From Paraburkholderia diazotrophica (GTDB lineage: Bacteria > Pseudomonadota > Gammaproteobacteria > Burkholderiales > Burkholderiaceae): DNA of 64,000 bases. The stretch is from the NCBI RefSeq assembly GCF_900108945.1, contig NZ_FNYE01000001.1, positions 496,001 to 560,000 on the forward strand, in the 5' to 3' direction. The position numbers and the translations under genes were made by a program. The notes beneath the pieces are model-generated. The model had not been told where the DNA came from. It did no database searches and worked only from the letters and a program-made list of their open reading frames with translations. Shown here in pieces: positions 23,152-32,691 of the stretch (positions within the stretch are counted from its first letter, which is position 1; the number at the start of each line of letters is the position of its first letter).

Positions 23152-24720
23152 TCACGACGAGCAGCTGACTTCCAGCGACGAAGCCCAATCGGGCGGCAGC
23201 CCCGCATACGCTTCGTACTCGGGCTGCTCGTCGAACGGATGGCGCAGCACGCCCGCAAGGCGCTCGACTTCGGAGAAGTCTTTTTCTTTCGCCTTCTGGA
23301 TTGCCGTTTCGGCCAGATGATTGCGCAGCACGTATTTCGGGTTCACGCGGTTCATCGCGTCGGCGCGCGCGGCGTCGTCGCGCGTTTCGTGTGACAGCCG
23401 CGCGCGATAGTCGTTCGCCCATGCATCAAACGCGGCGCGATCGAGAAACAGGTCGCGCACGGGCGCATCGCCGCTTGCATCGTGCTTCGACAGCTTCGAC
23501 AGATTGCGGAACGTCAGCGTGAAGTCCGCGCGGTTCGCGTGCATGATCTCGAACAGCTTGTTGACGAGCGCATCGTCGCCTTCGCGCTCGGTTTCGAGGC
23601 CGACTTTAGCGCGCATCCGCGTTTCGAGCGCGGGCGCGAAACGCGTCTTGAAGCCTTCGAGCACGCGCTGCGCATCCTGCACCGCGCGCTCGCCGCGCTG
23701 CGCTTCGTCGTAACGCTCGCCGAAGAGCGGCAGCAGACCTTGCGCGAGACAGAAGAGGTTCCAGTACGCGATCTGCGGCTGCATCCGGTACGCGTAGCGG
23801 CCCTGCGAATCCGAGTGATTGCAGATGTGATTCGCGTCGAAGCCGTCCATGAAGCCGAACGGACCATAGTCGATCGTAAGACCGAGGATCGACATGTTGT
23901 CCGTGTTCATCACACCATGGCAGAAGCCGACGGACTGCCACTGCGCGATCAGGTCAGCCGTCGACAGCACGGCTTCGTTCAGCAGCGCGAGATACGGGTC
24001 TTCGGCTTGCCTGCACGACGGATAAAAGCGGTCGATTACGTGATCCGCGAGCGAGCGCAACGCATCGACGCGGTCGTTCGCGTAGAAGTGCTCGAAATGC
24101 CCGAAGCGCACGAAGCTCGGCGACACGCGCGTAACCACGGCCGCCGTTTCCATTTCTTCGCGGCGCACGGGCTGATCGGAGCCCGTCACGCATAGCGCGC
24201 GCGTCGTGGGGATGCCGAGGTGATGCATCGCCTCGGAGCACAGATATTCGCGGATCGACGAGCGCAGCACCGCGCGGCCGTCGCCCATGCGCGAATAGGG
24301 CGTACGTCCGCCGCCTTTCAGCTGCAGCTCGAACCGTTCGCCTGCGTGCTCGACTTCACCGAGCGTGAGCGCACGGCCATCGCCGAGCTGACCGGCCCAC
24401 ACGCCGAACTGATGCCCCGAATACACCGATGCATACGGCAGCGAATCGGACGGCCAGTCGCGCGTGGTGTTGCCCGAGAAAAATTCCGCGAAGCCCGGCG
24501 TGCCCGCGAGAGCGGGATCGAAGCCGAGCATGTCCGCGACATCGGGCGCGAAGCCGACGACATACGGCGCAGGCAACGGCGCTGCGGGCAAACGGGTCAG
24601 AAAGACCGTGCCGAGTGCCGCGAAGCTGCCTTCACGCAGATTGTCGATGGTGCCTGCCGCCGTCGACATCGGACCGGACAAGCCGACGGATGGCCCTTCA
24701 TTGCATGGGGAAAACGACAT
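23152..24720 (-). CDS. selO: SelO protein adenylyltransferase (YdiU/UPF0061 family)
   Basis: SelO is a pseudokinase-fold enzyme that AMPylates proteins with a role in redox stress. The 522-residue product contains the family blocks [38 protein letters not shown] and the metal/catalytic run [25 protein letters not shown]. It ends CSS: the third residue from the end is Cys, where animal SelO has selenocysteine. The start at 24720 has AGAGG upstream on its own strand. It is divergent from the acyl-CoA ligase gene across 151 bp. Confidence 0.95.
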   Translation of the reverse strand: MSFSPCNEGPSVGLSGPMSTAAGTIDNLREGSFAALGTVFLTRLPAAPLPAPYVVGFAPDVADMLGFDPALAGTPGFAEFFSGNTTRDWPSDSLPYASVYSGHQFGVWAGQLGDGRALTLGEVEHAGERFELQLKGGGRTPYSRMGDGRAVLRSSIREYLCSEAMHHLGIPTTRALCVTGSDQPVRREEMETAAVVTRVSPSFVRFGHFEHFYANDRVDALRSLADHVIDRFYPSCRQAEDPYLALLNEAVLSTADLIAQWQSVGFCHGVMNTDNMSILGLTIDYGPFGFMDGFDANHICNHSDSQGRYAYRMQPQIAYWNLFCLAQGLLPLFGERYDEAQRGERAVQDAQRVLEGFKTRFAPALETRMRAKVGLETEREGDDALVNKLFEIMHANRADFTLTFRNLSKLSKHDASGDAPVRDLFLDRAAFDAWANDYRARLSHETRDDAARADAMNRVNPKYVLRNHLAETAIQKAKEKDFSEVERLAGVLRHPFDEQPEYEAYAGLPPDWASSLEVSCSS

Positions 24721-24871
24721 GTTGAGCGCCTCTTTATTAACCGATATTGTAATTGCGCGCCTGCCGCGCTGCAGGGCGCGCGTCTGCGGCGCATATCGAA
24801 TGCCTGATCGTTCGGCGGCGCGGCCGCGCTCACGCATTCGAACGAATACATAAACTGGGAGACACCTGCGT

Positions 24872-26560
24872 ATGACGACGCCGCTCTATGGACAGATGAT
24901 GGACGTGCCGCTAACGGTCTCTTCGTTGCTCGCGCATGCATCGCGCCACTTCGGCACGACGGAGATCGTGTCGAAGCGCATCGAGGGCGACGTGCATCGC
25001 TACACGTACCGCGACTGCGAAAAGCGTGCGAAGCAGCTAGCGCAGGCGCTAATCGCGCTGGGCGTCGAAATGGGCGACCGGATCGGCACGCTCGCATGGA
25101 ACGGCTACCGGCATCTGGAAACGTACTTTGGCACGACGGGCTTCGGCGCCGTATGTCACACGATCAATCCGCGCCTCTTTCCCGATCAGATCGCGTGGAT
25201 CATCAATCACGCGGACGACCGCTACGTGCTGTTCGACATCACGTTTGCGCCGCTCGTCGATGTGCTCGCGCCGCAATGTCCGAACGTGCGCGGCTGGATC
25301 GCGATGACCGATGAGGCGCACATGCCGCGCATGTCGACGGCCGCATCGAGCTACGAAGCACTGCTCGCGCAGCACGACGGTGACTTCGACTGGCCGCTCA
25401 TCGACGAACGTTGCGCGTCCAACCTTTGCTATACGTCGGGCACGACGGGCAATCCGAAGGGCGCGCTGTACTCGCATCGCTCGTCGGTGCTGCATGCGTT
25501 CGGCGCGTCGCTGCCGGATGCGATGGGCTTGTCCGCGCGCGATTGCGTGCTGCCCGTCGTGCCGATGTTCCATGTGAACGCATGGGGCATCCCGCATGCC
25601 GCACCGCTGACGGGCGCGAAGCTCGTGTTTCCTGGCAAGGATCTCGACGGCAAGTCGCTGTATGAACTGATGGAAGCCGAGCGCGTCACGTACTCCGCAG
25701 GCGTGCCGACCGTTTGGCTCGGGCTGCTGAACCACGTGCGCGAAGCGGGCGTGCGTTTTTCGTCGCTGACGCGCACGGTGATCGGCGGTTCCGCGTGCCC
25801 GCCCGCGATGCTCAGGATGTTCCAGGACACATATGGCGTCGAGGTGATCCACGCGTGGGGCATGACGGAGATGTCGCCGCTCGGCACGCTGTCGAAGCTC
25901 ACGTGGGAGCAGACGCAGCGCTCGCCCGATGAGCAGCGCAAGCTGCGCGAAAAGCAGGGACACGTGATGTACGGCGTCGACATGAAGATCGTCGGCGACG
26001 ACGGCCGCGAACTGCCGTGGGACGGCGTCGCATTCGGCGATCTGCATGTGCGCGGACCGTGGGTGATCGACCGGTATTTTCGCAGCGATGCATCGCCGCT
26101 CGTCGACGGCTGGTTCCCGACGGGCGACGTCGCGACCATCGACAAGGACAGCTTCCTGAACATCACCGACCGCAGCAAGGACGTGATCAAGTCGGGCGGC
26201 GAGTGGATCAGTTCGATCGACGTCGAGAACATCGCGATCGCGCATCCCGCCGTCGCGGAAGCGGCGTGTATCGCGTGCTCGCATCCGAAGTGGACGGAGC
26301 GGCCGCTGCTCGTCGTCGTGAAGCGCCCCGATGCCGACGTGACGCGCGACGAACTGCTCGCGTTCTACGAAGGCAAGATCGCGAAGTGGTGGATTCCCGA
26401 TGACGTGGTGTTCGTCGACGAACTGCCGCACACGGCGACGGGCAAGCTGCAGAAGCTCAAGCTGCGCGAACGGTTTCGCGATCACGTGCTGCCGTCCGCG
26501 CTCGCAATCGAAAACTGCCCCTTCGACGACGAAGCGCACGCGAAAAGCGATCCGTCGTAG
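24872..26560 (+). CDS. Medium/long-chain fatty acid-CoA ligase (AlkK / methylthiopropionyl-CoA ligase type)
   Basis: The enzyme activates a carboxylic acid to its CoA thioester through an adenylate. The 562-residue product begins [11 protein letters not shown], typical of the AlkK subgroup. It carries the adenylation P-loop [11 protein letters not shown] starting at residue 187, the A5 block GMTEMSP, the hinge motif GWFPTGDVA near 413-421 and catalytic Lys525 in TGKLQK. GGGAG precedes the start. It heads a plus-strand fatty-acid catabolism group (ligase, FadB-like enzyme, nicotinamidase, thiolase). Chain length preference cannot be read from the sequence. Confidence 0.92.
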   Translation: MTTPLYGQMMDVPLTVSSLLAHASRHFGTTEIVSKRIEGDVHRYTYRDCEKRAKQLAQALIALGVEMGDRIGTLAWNGYRHLETYFGTTGFGAVCHTINPRLFPDQIAWIINHADDRYVLFDITFAPLVDVLAPQCPNVRGWIAMTDEAHMPRMSTAASSYEALLAQHDGDFDWPLIDERCASNLCYTSGTTGNPKGALYSHRSSVLHAFGASLPDAMGLSARDCVLPVVPMFHVNAWGIPHAAPLTGAKLVFPGKDLDGKSLYELMEAERVTYSAGVPTVWLGLLNHVREAGVRFSSLTRTVIGGSACPPAMLRMFQDTYGVEVIHAWGMTEMSPLGTLSKLTWEQTQRSPDEQRKLREKQGHVMYGVDMKIVGDDGRELPWDGVAFGDLHVRGPWVIDRYFRSDASPLVDGWFPTGDVATIDKDSFLNITDRSKDVIKSGGEWISSIDVENIAIAHPAVAEAACIACSHPKWTERPLLVVVKRPDADVTRDELLAFYEGKIAKWWIPDDVVFVDELPHTATGKLQKLKLRERFRDHVLPSALAIENCPFDDEAHAKSDPS

Positions 26561-26729
26561 AGCGGGTTTACCCCCACGGAAAAGGCACATCGCGTGAATT
26601 GAACGAGCGTGCTTTTTTGTGTATCCTGCCTGCTATCGTTAAGGAACGTTAAAACGGCGGACAATGGTCCGCATGTTCCGATCATGGCCGCGTACCCGAA
26701 TCGCGGCCGCATGGCATGGAGGCAGGCAG

Positions 26730-28814
26730 ATGGCAGTGGACTACACGACACACGACGGCGTCGCCGTCATCACACTGAACAATCCCCCCGTCAATGGCCT
26801 CGGCCTGTCGACGCGCACGGGCATCATCGAGGGCATCGACCGCGCGCAGCACGATCCCGCCATCAAGGCGATCGTGCTGACGGGCGCGGGCAAGGCCTTC
26901 TCGGGCGGCGCCGACATCACCGAATTCAACACGCCGAAAGCGCTGCAGGAACCGACGCTGATGACGGTCATCAAGGCCGTCGAAGGCAGCGCGAAGCCGG
27001 TTGTCGCCGCGATTCACAGCGTCGCGATGGGCGGCGGGCTGGAACTCGCGCTCGGCGCGCATTATCGCGTTGCGGCGCCCGGCGCGCAGATCGCATTGCC
27101 CGAAGTGAAGCTCGGCATTCTGCCGGGCGCGGGCGGCACGCAGCGTCTGCCACGCGCACTCGGACTGGAAGCGGCGCTCAACATGATCGTGTCGGGTACG
27201 CCCGTCATGTCTGAGAAGTTCGCGGGCACGGGCCTGTTCGATGAGCTGATCACAGGCGATCTGCTTGAAAGCGCGCTTGCGTTTGCGCGCAAGGTCGGCG
27301 CGCAAAGCGGTCCGTATCCGAAGATCCGCGACCGCAAGATCGAGCATCCAAATGCGGCGGGCTTCATCCAGTTCGCGCGCAACAGCGTCGCGGCCGTCGC
27401 AAAGCAGTTTCCGGCGCCGCACAAGTGCATCGACGCGATCGAAGCGGGCGTGCTGAAGGGCTTCGAGCAAGGCATGAAGGTCGAGCGCGAATGCTTTCTC
27501 GCGCTCGTGCAGACGCCTGAGAGCAAGGCGCTGCGTCACGCGTTCTTCGGCGAGCGCGCGGCGAGCAAGATTCCCGACGTGCCGTCCGATACACCCGCGC
27601 GCGACATCAGGAAAGTGGCCGTGATCGGCGCGGGCACGATGGGCGGCGGCATCGCGATGAACTTCGTCAACGCGGGCCTGCCTGTGATGATGCTCGAAAC
27701 GAAACAGGAAGCGCTCGATCGCGGCGTCGCGACGATCCGCAAGAACTACGAGGCGACCGTCAAGAAGGGAAAGCTGACGACGGAGGCGCTCGAAGAGCGC
27801 ATGGCGCTGATCACGCCGACGCTCTCGTATGACGATCTCAAGGACGCCGATCTGATCATCGAAGCCGTGTTCGAAGAGCTCGGCGTAAAGGAACAGGTGT
27901 TCGGTCGTCTCGATGAAGTCGCGAAGCCGGGTGCGATCCTGGCGTCGAATACGTCGACGCTCGATCTGAACAAAATCGCCGCATTCACGAAGCGTCCGCA
28001 GGACGTGGTCGGCATGCATTTCTTCAGCCCCGCGAACGTGATGAAGCTGCTCGAAGTGGTGCGCGGCCAGGAGACCGCGAAGGACGTGCTCGCCACCGTC
28101 ATGAAGGTCGCGAAGAAAATCAAAAAGACGGCGGTGGTGTCGGGCGTGTGCGATGGCTTCATCGGCAACCGGATGATCGAGCAGTACATCCGTCAGGCGC
28201 TCTTCATGCTCGAAGAAGGCGCGCTGCCCGCGCAGGTCGACAAGGCGATCGAGAAATTCGGCTTCGCGATGGGCCCGTTCCGCATGAGCGATCTGGCGGG
28301 CAACGATATCGGCTGGGCGATTCGCAAGCGGCGTTATCAGGAACATCCGGAGATGCATTATTCGAAGGTTGCTGACCGGCTGTGCGAGACGGGCCGCTTC
28401 GGGCAGAAGACGGGCGGCGGCTGGTACGACTACAAGGCGGGAGACCGCAACGCGTACCCGTCGAAGCAGATCGACGAGATGATCGTCGCGTATTCGAAGG
28501 AACTCGGCGTCGAGCGCCGCAAGATTTCCGACGACGAGATCGTCGAGCGACTCGTGTTCGCGCTCGTCAACGAAGGCGCGAAGATTCTCGAGGAAGGCAT
28601 CGCGTCGAAGGCGTCGGACATCGATATGGTTTATCTGACGGGTTACGGCTTTCCGCTGTGGCGCGGCGGTCCGATGCTCTACGCGGATACCGTCGGGCTC
28701 TACAACGTCGAGCGCGCGATCCGCCGTTATGCGGCGCAAGCGAATGGCGACGCCTGGCAGATTGCTCCCGGCATCGTCGAACGCGCGGCGCAAGGGCGCG
28801 GCTTCAACGGCTGA
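26730..28814 (+). CDS. Bifunctional enoyl-CoA hydratase / 3-hydroxyacyl-CoA dehydrogenase (FadB/FadJ-like)
   Basis: This beta-oxidation enzyme hydrates trans-2-enoyl-CoA and then oxidises the 3-hydroxyacyl-CoA with NAD. The 694-residue product starts at 26730 after GGAGG. An N-terminal crotonase domain (about 1-190) has the oxyanion run GGGLELALGAHYRVA and a Glu in PEVKLGILPGAGG. A Rossmann domain carries VAVIGAGTMGGG near 295-306, and two C-terminal dehydrogenase domains follow, including FFSPANVMKLLEVV. It is shorter than E. coli FadB (729) and most like the monofunctional-complex type of Burkholderia. Confidence 0.94.
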   Translation: MAVDYTTHDGVAVITLNNPPVNGLGLSTRTGIIEGIDRAQHDPAIKAIVLTGAGKAFSGGADITEFNTPKALQEPTLMTVIKAVEGSAKPVVAAIHSVAMGGGLELALGAHYRVAAPGAQIALPEVKLGILPGAGGTQRLPRALGLEAALNMIVSGTPVMSEKFAGTGLFDELITGDLLESALAFARKVGAQSGPYPKIRDRKIEHPNAAGFIQFARNSVAAVAKQFPAPHKCIDAIEAGVLKGFEQGMKVERECFLALVQTPESKALRHAFFGERAASKIPDVPSDTPARDIRKVAVIGAGTMGGGIAMNFVNAGLPVMMLETKQEALDRGVATIRKNYEATVKKGKLTTEALEERMALITPTLSYDDLKDADLIIEAVFEELGVKEQVFGRLDEVAKPGAILASNTSTLDLNKIAAFTKRPQDVVGMHFFSPANVMKLLEVVRGQETAKDVLATVMKVAKKIKKTAVVSGVCDGFIGNRMIEQYIRQALFMLEEGALPAQVDKAIEKFGFAMGPFRMSDLAGNDIGWAIRKRRYQEHPEMHYSKVADRLCETGRFGQKTGGGWYDYKAGDRNAYPSKQIDEMIVAYSKELGVERRKISDDEIVERLVFALVNEGAKILEEGIASKASDIDMVYLTGYGFPLWRGGPMLYADTVGLYNVERAIRRYAAQANGDAWQIAPGIVERAAQGRGFNG

Positions 28815-28892
28815 ACGGGAACGGGCCGCTGACTGGATCGAAGCACGGCGTCGAAGGAATAGCTTCGACGCAACAGCGCGGAAGGAACAGCG

Positions 28893-29519
28893 ATGAAAAG
28901 TGCCAACGAAGTTCTGCTCGTCGTCGACGTGCAGAACGACTTCATGCCAGGCGGCGCGCTCGCAGTCGCGCGCGGCGACGAAATCGTGCCGCTCGTGAAC
29001 CGGCTCGCGCGGCGTTTCAGCCACGTCGTGCTGACGCAGGACTGGCATCCGCCGTCGCATGTGTCGTTCGCGGCGAACCACGCGGGGCGCCAGCCGTTCG
29101 AGACGATCGCGCTGCCGTACGGCGAGCAGGTGCTGTGGCCGACGCATTGCGTGCAGGACACGCCTGGCGCCGCACTGCACGCGGACCTCGACATTCCACA
29201 TGCGCGCGCGGTGATCCGCAAGGGCCATCACGCGGACGTCGACAGCTATTCGGCGTTTCTCGAAGCAGACCGCAAGACGCCGACGGGCCTCGCCGGCTAC
29301 CTGCGCGACACGGGCGTGACGCGCGTGTGGTGCTGCGGGCTGGCGACCGACTATTGTGTCGCGTGGTCCGCGCTCGACGCGCGCGCGGCGGGTTTCGAGG
29401 CCGCCGTCATCGAAGACGCGACCCGCGCAATCGATCTGAACGGTTCGCTGGACAATGCGTGGCGCGACATGCGCGCTGCGGGTGTCGACCGCGTGCAATC
29501 GACGGATGTGCTGGCCTGA
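28893..29519 (+). CDS. pncA: Nicotinamidase
   Basis: PncA deamidates nicotinamide to nicotinate for NAD salvage. The 208-residue product has the isochorismatase fold with the catalytic triad Asp12 (VVDVQND), Lys110 (IRKGHH) and Cys155 (ATDYCVAW). The metal-binding set is in QDWHPPSHVSF near 48-58. GGAAGGA lies just before the ATG. It is placed between the FadB-like gene and the thiolase gene, 78 bp and 53 bp apart, so it is probably co-transcribed with beta-oxidation genes that consume NAD. Confidence 0.94.
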   Translation: MKSANEVLLVVDVQNDFMPGGALAVARGDEIVPLVNRLARRFSHVVLTQDWHPPSHVSFAANHAGRQPFETIALPYGEQVLWPTHCVQDTPGAALHADLDIPHARAVIRKGHHADVDSYSAFLEADRKTPTGLAGYLRDTGVTRVWCCGLATDYCVAWSALDARAAGFEAAVIEDATRAIDLNGSLDNAWRDMRAAGVDRVQSTDVLA

Positions 29520-29572
29520 GTCGTCCAGCGCAAAGCGAACCTCACATATTCTTTGGAAAGCTGGAGACGTAG

Positions 29573-30751
29573 ATGACTGATGCCGTAATCGTATCGACTG
29601 CCCGCACGGGTCTTGCCAAATCGTGGCGCGGCGCGTTCAACATGACACATGGCGCGACGCTTGGCGGACACGCGACGCAGGCCGCCGTCGAACGCGCGAA
29701 GATCGACCCGGCGCGCGTCGAGGACGTGATCATGGGCTGCGCGAACCCCGAAGGCGCGACGGGCTCGAACATCGCGCGGCAGATCGCGCTGCGCGCGGGG
29801 CTGCCCGTGACGGTGCCGGGCATGACCGTCAACCGCTTCTGCTCGTCGGGGCTGCAGACGATCGCGTTGGCCGCGCAGCGCGTGATGGTCGGCGAGGGCG
29901 ATGTGTTCGTCGCGGGCGGCGTCGAGTCGATCTCGTGCGTGCAAAACGAAATGAATCTGCACATGCTGCGTGAAGGCTGGTTGATGGAACACAAGCCGGA
30001 GATCTACTGGCCGATGCTGCAGACGGCCGAAACCGTCGCGAAACGCTATTCGATTTCGAAGGAGCGTCAGGACGAATACGGCGTGCAGTCGCAGCAGCGC
30101 GCGGCGGCGGCGCAGGAAGCAGGGCGCTTCAACGATGAGATCGTCCCGATGACGGTGCTCGCGGGTGTCGCCGACAAGGCGAGCGGGCGCATGTTCACGA
30201 AGGAAGTGACGATCGCCGCCGACGAAGGCATCCGCGCAGATACGACGCTCGAAGGCGTGTCGAAGATCCGCACGGCGGTGCCGGGCGGCGTGATCACGGC
30301 GGGCAACGCGAGCCAGTTTTCGGACGGCGCGTCGGCGTGCGTGGTGATGAACGCGAAGGTCGCCGAGCGCGAAGGGCTGCAGCCGTTGGGCATCTTCCGC
30401 GGCTTCGCGGTCGCGGGCTGCGAACCGGACGAAATGGGCATCGGCCCTGTATTCGCCGTGCCGAAACTGCTGAAGCAGGCGGGACTCAAGGTCGACGATA
30501 TCGGTCTGTGGGAGCTGAACGAAGCGTTCGCCGTGCAGGTGCTGTATTGCCGCGACAAGCTCGGTATTCCGAACGAACGCCTGAACGTCAACGGCGGCGC
30601 GATTGCCGTCGGGCATCCGTATGGCGTGTCGGGCGCGCGCCTGACGGGCCATGCGCTGATCGAAGGCAAGCGGCGCGGCGCGAAGTTCGTCGTGGTGACG
30701 ATGTGCATCGGCGGCGGCCAGGGCGCGGCGGGATTGTTCGAAATCGCCTGA
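29573..30751 (+). CDS. Acetyl-CoA C-acyltransferase (thiolase II, FadA-like)
   Basis: Thiolase cleaves 3-ketoacyl-CoA to acetyl-CoA and a shortened acyl-CoA. The 392-residue product carries the acylated Cys90 in NRFCSSGLQ, the His motif [16 protein letters not shown] and the second active-site Cys in [13 protein letters not shown] precedes the ATG. With the ligase and FadB-like genes upstream it completes a beta-oxidation set; an acyl-CoA dehydrogenase is not in this window. A terminator follows immediately. Confidence 0.95.
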   Translation: MTDAVIVSTARTGLAKSWRGAFNMTHGATLGGHATQAAVERAKIDPARVEDVIMGCANPEGATGSNIARQIALRAGLPVTVPGMTVNRFCSSGLQTIALAAQRVMVGEGDVFVAGGVESISCVQNEMNLHMLREGWLMEHKPEIYWPMLQTAETVAKRYSISKERQDEYGVQSQQRAAAAQEAGRFNDEIVPMTVLAGVADKASGRMFTKEVTIAADEGIRADTTLEGVSKIRTAVPGGVITAGNASQFSDGASACVVMNAKVAEREGLQPLGIFRGFAVAGCEPDEMGIGPVFAVPKLLKQAGLKVDDIGLWELNEAFAVQVLYCRDKLGIPNERLNVNGGAIAVGHPYGVSGARLTGHALIEGKRRGAKFVVVTMCIGGGQGAAGLFEIA

Positions 30752-30773
30752 TCGCGTTGGCATCGGCTGGTGG

Positions 30774-30805
30774 AAGCCCGCGTGTGAAAGCACGCGGGCT
30801 TTTTG
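30774..30805 (+). terminator. Terminator after the thiolase gene
   Basis: Eleven-bp stem AAGCCCGCGTG with its complement, 6-nt loop TGAAAG, then a T run. It ends the beta-oxidation transcript. Confidence 0.9.
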
Positions 30806-30832
30806 TTGTCGGCGTTTTTTGCGTGCGTTGAT

Positions 30833-30880
30833 GATGCGGCGATTGATCGTACGTTCGACGCGGCGATTGATCCGATGTTC
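30833..30880. repeat. Two tandem 24-bp imperfect direct repeats
   Basis: Adjacent 24-nt units at 30833-30856 and 30857-30880 share the core GCGGCGATTGATC and end in GTTC-type sequence with few mismatches. They lie in a non-coding stretch after the thiolase terminator. Confidence 0.7.
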
Positions 30881-31041
30881 GTGCAACGCATGCCGATGAC
30901 AACGACGACGCGGCGGCAGGCACAGGATTCGCTCGCGAACGTCGACACGCTCCCGGTTTAAACGGGTCTGGAATGCACGCATGGCGATGGCTTCGACCAC
31001 CATCATCGAAGACGGGCAGCGAAGTTCGCTGCAAACGGCGT

Positions 31042-31173
31042 TGCATGGGAACAGAGTACGGTGCTGAGGCTCCAACTTTGCATGGGATCGGGTAGTGCGC
31101 TGAAGCGCCAACTCTGGTCGATAGCTTTGCATGGGACCAGAGTAAGGCGCTAAAGCGCCAACTCTGGTCGACA
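31042..31173. repeat. Three degenerate tandem hairpin repeats (about 40-49 bp each)
   Basis: Three head-to-tail copies begin GCATGGGA at 31042, 31080 and 31129, and share the run GCGCTNAAGCGCCAACTCTGG. The third copy is the most intact. It folds as a perfect 9-bp outer stem (GACCAGAGT, 31135-31143, with ACTCTGGTC, 31161-31169) and an inner stem GGCGCT/AGCGCC. The first two are decayed. The array ends at the ribosome-binding site of the following gene. It has the look of a REP-type intergenic element. Confidence 0.75.
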
Positions 31174-31183
31174 GGAGGAAATC

Positions 31184-32074
31184 ATGCGAATGCGGGTTGC
31201 TTGCGTCGCCGTTGTGCAGACGGTGGCGCTGTCGGTCGCATCGGGTGCTGCGTCGGCGCAATCGCAGGCTTACACGAACGAGACCGTCTATCTGTACGCG
31301 GGACCGGCGCAGGACTATCCCGTCGTCGCGCAACTGCCATCGGGACAGCCCGTGACCGTCTACGGCTGCGTCAGCGGCTATACGTGGTGCGATGTCGAGA
31401 TTGCGGACGCGCGCGGCTGGGTCTACGGCGGCTATCTGACGTATCCGTATCAGGGCAGCAGCGTCCCCGTGATGAACTACGGCGAAGTCATCGGTCTGCC
31501 CCTCGTCACGTTCTCGCTGGGCACCTACTGGGGCCATTACTATCGCGAGCGCCCGTGGTATCCGGACCGTTCGCGCTGGGAACATCATCCGCCGCCGCCA
31601 CACCGGCCGCCGCCTCCGCCGCAGGGCGCGAACCGGCCGCCGCCGGCATCGCCGAATCAGCCGCCACCGCCCGAGCAAGGTCCGCAGCCGCTCGGTGCCG
31701 AACACGGACATCGGGCGGGGCCGCCGCAAGGTGCCGCTCCACCACCTCCGATGCAAGGCGGTCGGCCGCAACCCGGGCAGCCTCAGATGCAGGGTGGTGG
31801 GCCACGACCGGGGCAACCGCCGATGCAGGGCGGTGGACCCCGGCCTCAGCAGCCGCAGATGCAGGGAGGAGGTCCGGCGGGTCCGCCGCCCGTGCAGGGT
31901 GGTGGGCGTCCACAAGGGCCGCCGCCTGCCCAGGGCGGCGGGCATCCGTCGGGGCCGCCACCCGGCCCGGCGGTGGCGCGTCCAACCGGGCCGCCAGCGG
32001 GGCAAGGGGAACACAATGCGCAGAGGCCGTCAGGCGCGACGCCGGGACAAGGCCCGCCCATCACGAACCACTGA
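31184..32074 (+). CDS. Secreted SH3-domain protein with long Gly/Pro/Gln-rich tail
   Basis: The 296-residue product has a signal peptide (about 1-27, ASAQ), a bacterial SH3 domain (about 30-85) containing NVR-like NETVYLYAGPAQDYPV and GWVYGGYL, and a transition TYWGHYYRERPWYPDRSRW. About 160 residues of Pro/Gly/Gln-rich sequence follow, with repeated MQGGGPRPxQPxx units. The first 130 residues resemble bacterial SH3-type cell-wall-associated proteins; the tail is disordered and its role unknown. AGGAGG lies 6 nt before the ATG, abutting a hairpin repeat. Base composition of the tail is very GC-rich, typical of repeats. Confidence 0.85.
   Translation: MRMRVACVAVVQTVALSVASGAASAQSQAYTNETVYLYAGPAQDYPVVAQLPSGQPVTVYGCVSGYTWCDVEIADARGWVYGGYLTYPYQGSSVPVMNYGEVIGLPLVTFSLGTYWGHYYRERPWYPDRSRWEHHPPPPHRPPPPPQGANRPPPASPNQPPPPEQGPQPLGAEHGHRAGPPQGAAPPPPMQGGRPQPGQPQMQGGGPRPGQPPMQGGGPRPQQPQMQGGGPAGPPPVQGGGRPQGPPPAQGGGHPSGPPPGPAVARPTGPPAGQGEHNAQRPSGATPGQGPPITNH
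31753..31946 (+). repeat. Tandem Gly/Pro-rich coding repeats
   Basis: Units of roughly 36 nt built on ATGCAGGGNGGTGG recur at least four times and encode MQGGGPRPGQPP-like segments that decay toward the C-terminus. Copy number could vary by recombination without frame loss. Confidence 0.75.
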
Positions 32075-32199
32075 GCGTCTCGCGGCACCGAAGCGCACTC
32101 ATCGGCCGCCAATCCCGGCGCGTTCACGCCGCCTGATCAACGGCGAACGCGCCGCACATGACGTCGCCGCAGCGGCCGGGCACGAACCCGCCGCGACAG

Positions 32200-32691
32200 C
32201 TACAGCCCGCTCATATTGCCCATCGGCAGCGACAGCGTGCCCTGATCGATGAAGCGCGTGCCGCCCGTGATGCCGCCCGCGAGGCGTCCGCGCAGCACAT
32301 AGGGCAGGTTGCCCGTCTGTGCGCTGTCGGCGAAGGCGAACGCCTGACGCACGGCGGCAAACGCGGGCACCGTCAACGGCACGCTGATCACTGTTTCGCC
32401 GAAACGCGGCACGCTGCCGGCCTGATCGCTGACGCCGCTCGCGAATGGCTTGCCGTTCAGATCGAGTTCGACGGAAACGCCGTTGTAGTCGATGGGCGCG
32501 TCGTTCGGGTTCTGCACGCGCAGTTTCAGACTGAAGCGCATTTCCATGCCCTCGCCCGCGAGCGGCTCGATGCCCGCGACGTTCACGCGCAGCGGATCGT
32601 GGCCGAACATGCCCGCGCAACCGGCCACCGACAGCATGGCAACGACGAAGAACAACACGCGAAGGGAGCGCCAGACGCGCTGAATGGCCAT
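32200..32691 (-). CDS. LEA-type-2 (WHy domain) lipoprotein
   Basis: The 163-residue product has a lipoprotein signal with lipobox VAGC near residue 23, then a single LEA-2/WHy domain covering most of the mature protein. The domain shows NVAGIEPLAGEGMEMRFSLKLRVQNPND, a typical beta-sandwich pattern. Such proteins are linked with desiccation or envelope stress; the bacterial role is unclear. The start at 32691 has GAGG nine nt upstream; in-frame ATGs at 32697 and 32706 are alternatives. It is convergent with the SH3 protein gene. Confidence 0.82.
   Translation of the reverse strand: MAIQRVWRSLRVLFFVVAMLSVAGCAGMFGHDPLRVNVAGIEPLAGEGMEMRFSLKLRVQNPNDAPIDYNGVSVELDLNGKPFASGVSDQAGSVPRFGETVISVPLTVPAFAAVRQAFAFADSAQTGNLPYVLRGRLAGGITGGTRFIDQGTLSLPMGNMSGL

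Noticed and set aside
22892..23422. Minus-strand frame upstream of yciB as msrB
   Set aside because: It lacks all MsrB motifs (zinc-binding CxxC pairs and the catalytic RYCxN) and overlaps the intact 3' end of selO.
26682..29498. Minus-strand open frame of over 900 codons across the fadB-like and pncA genes
   Set aside because: Antisense shadow of clearly functional genes; composition is typical of reversed high-GC coding sequence.
31042..31173. CRISPR array
   Set aside because: Repeats are directly adjacent, palindromic and decaying, with no unique spacers of constant length and no cas genes.
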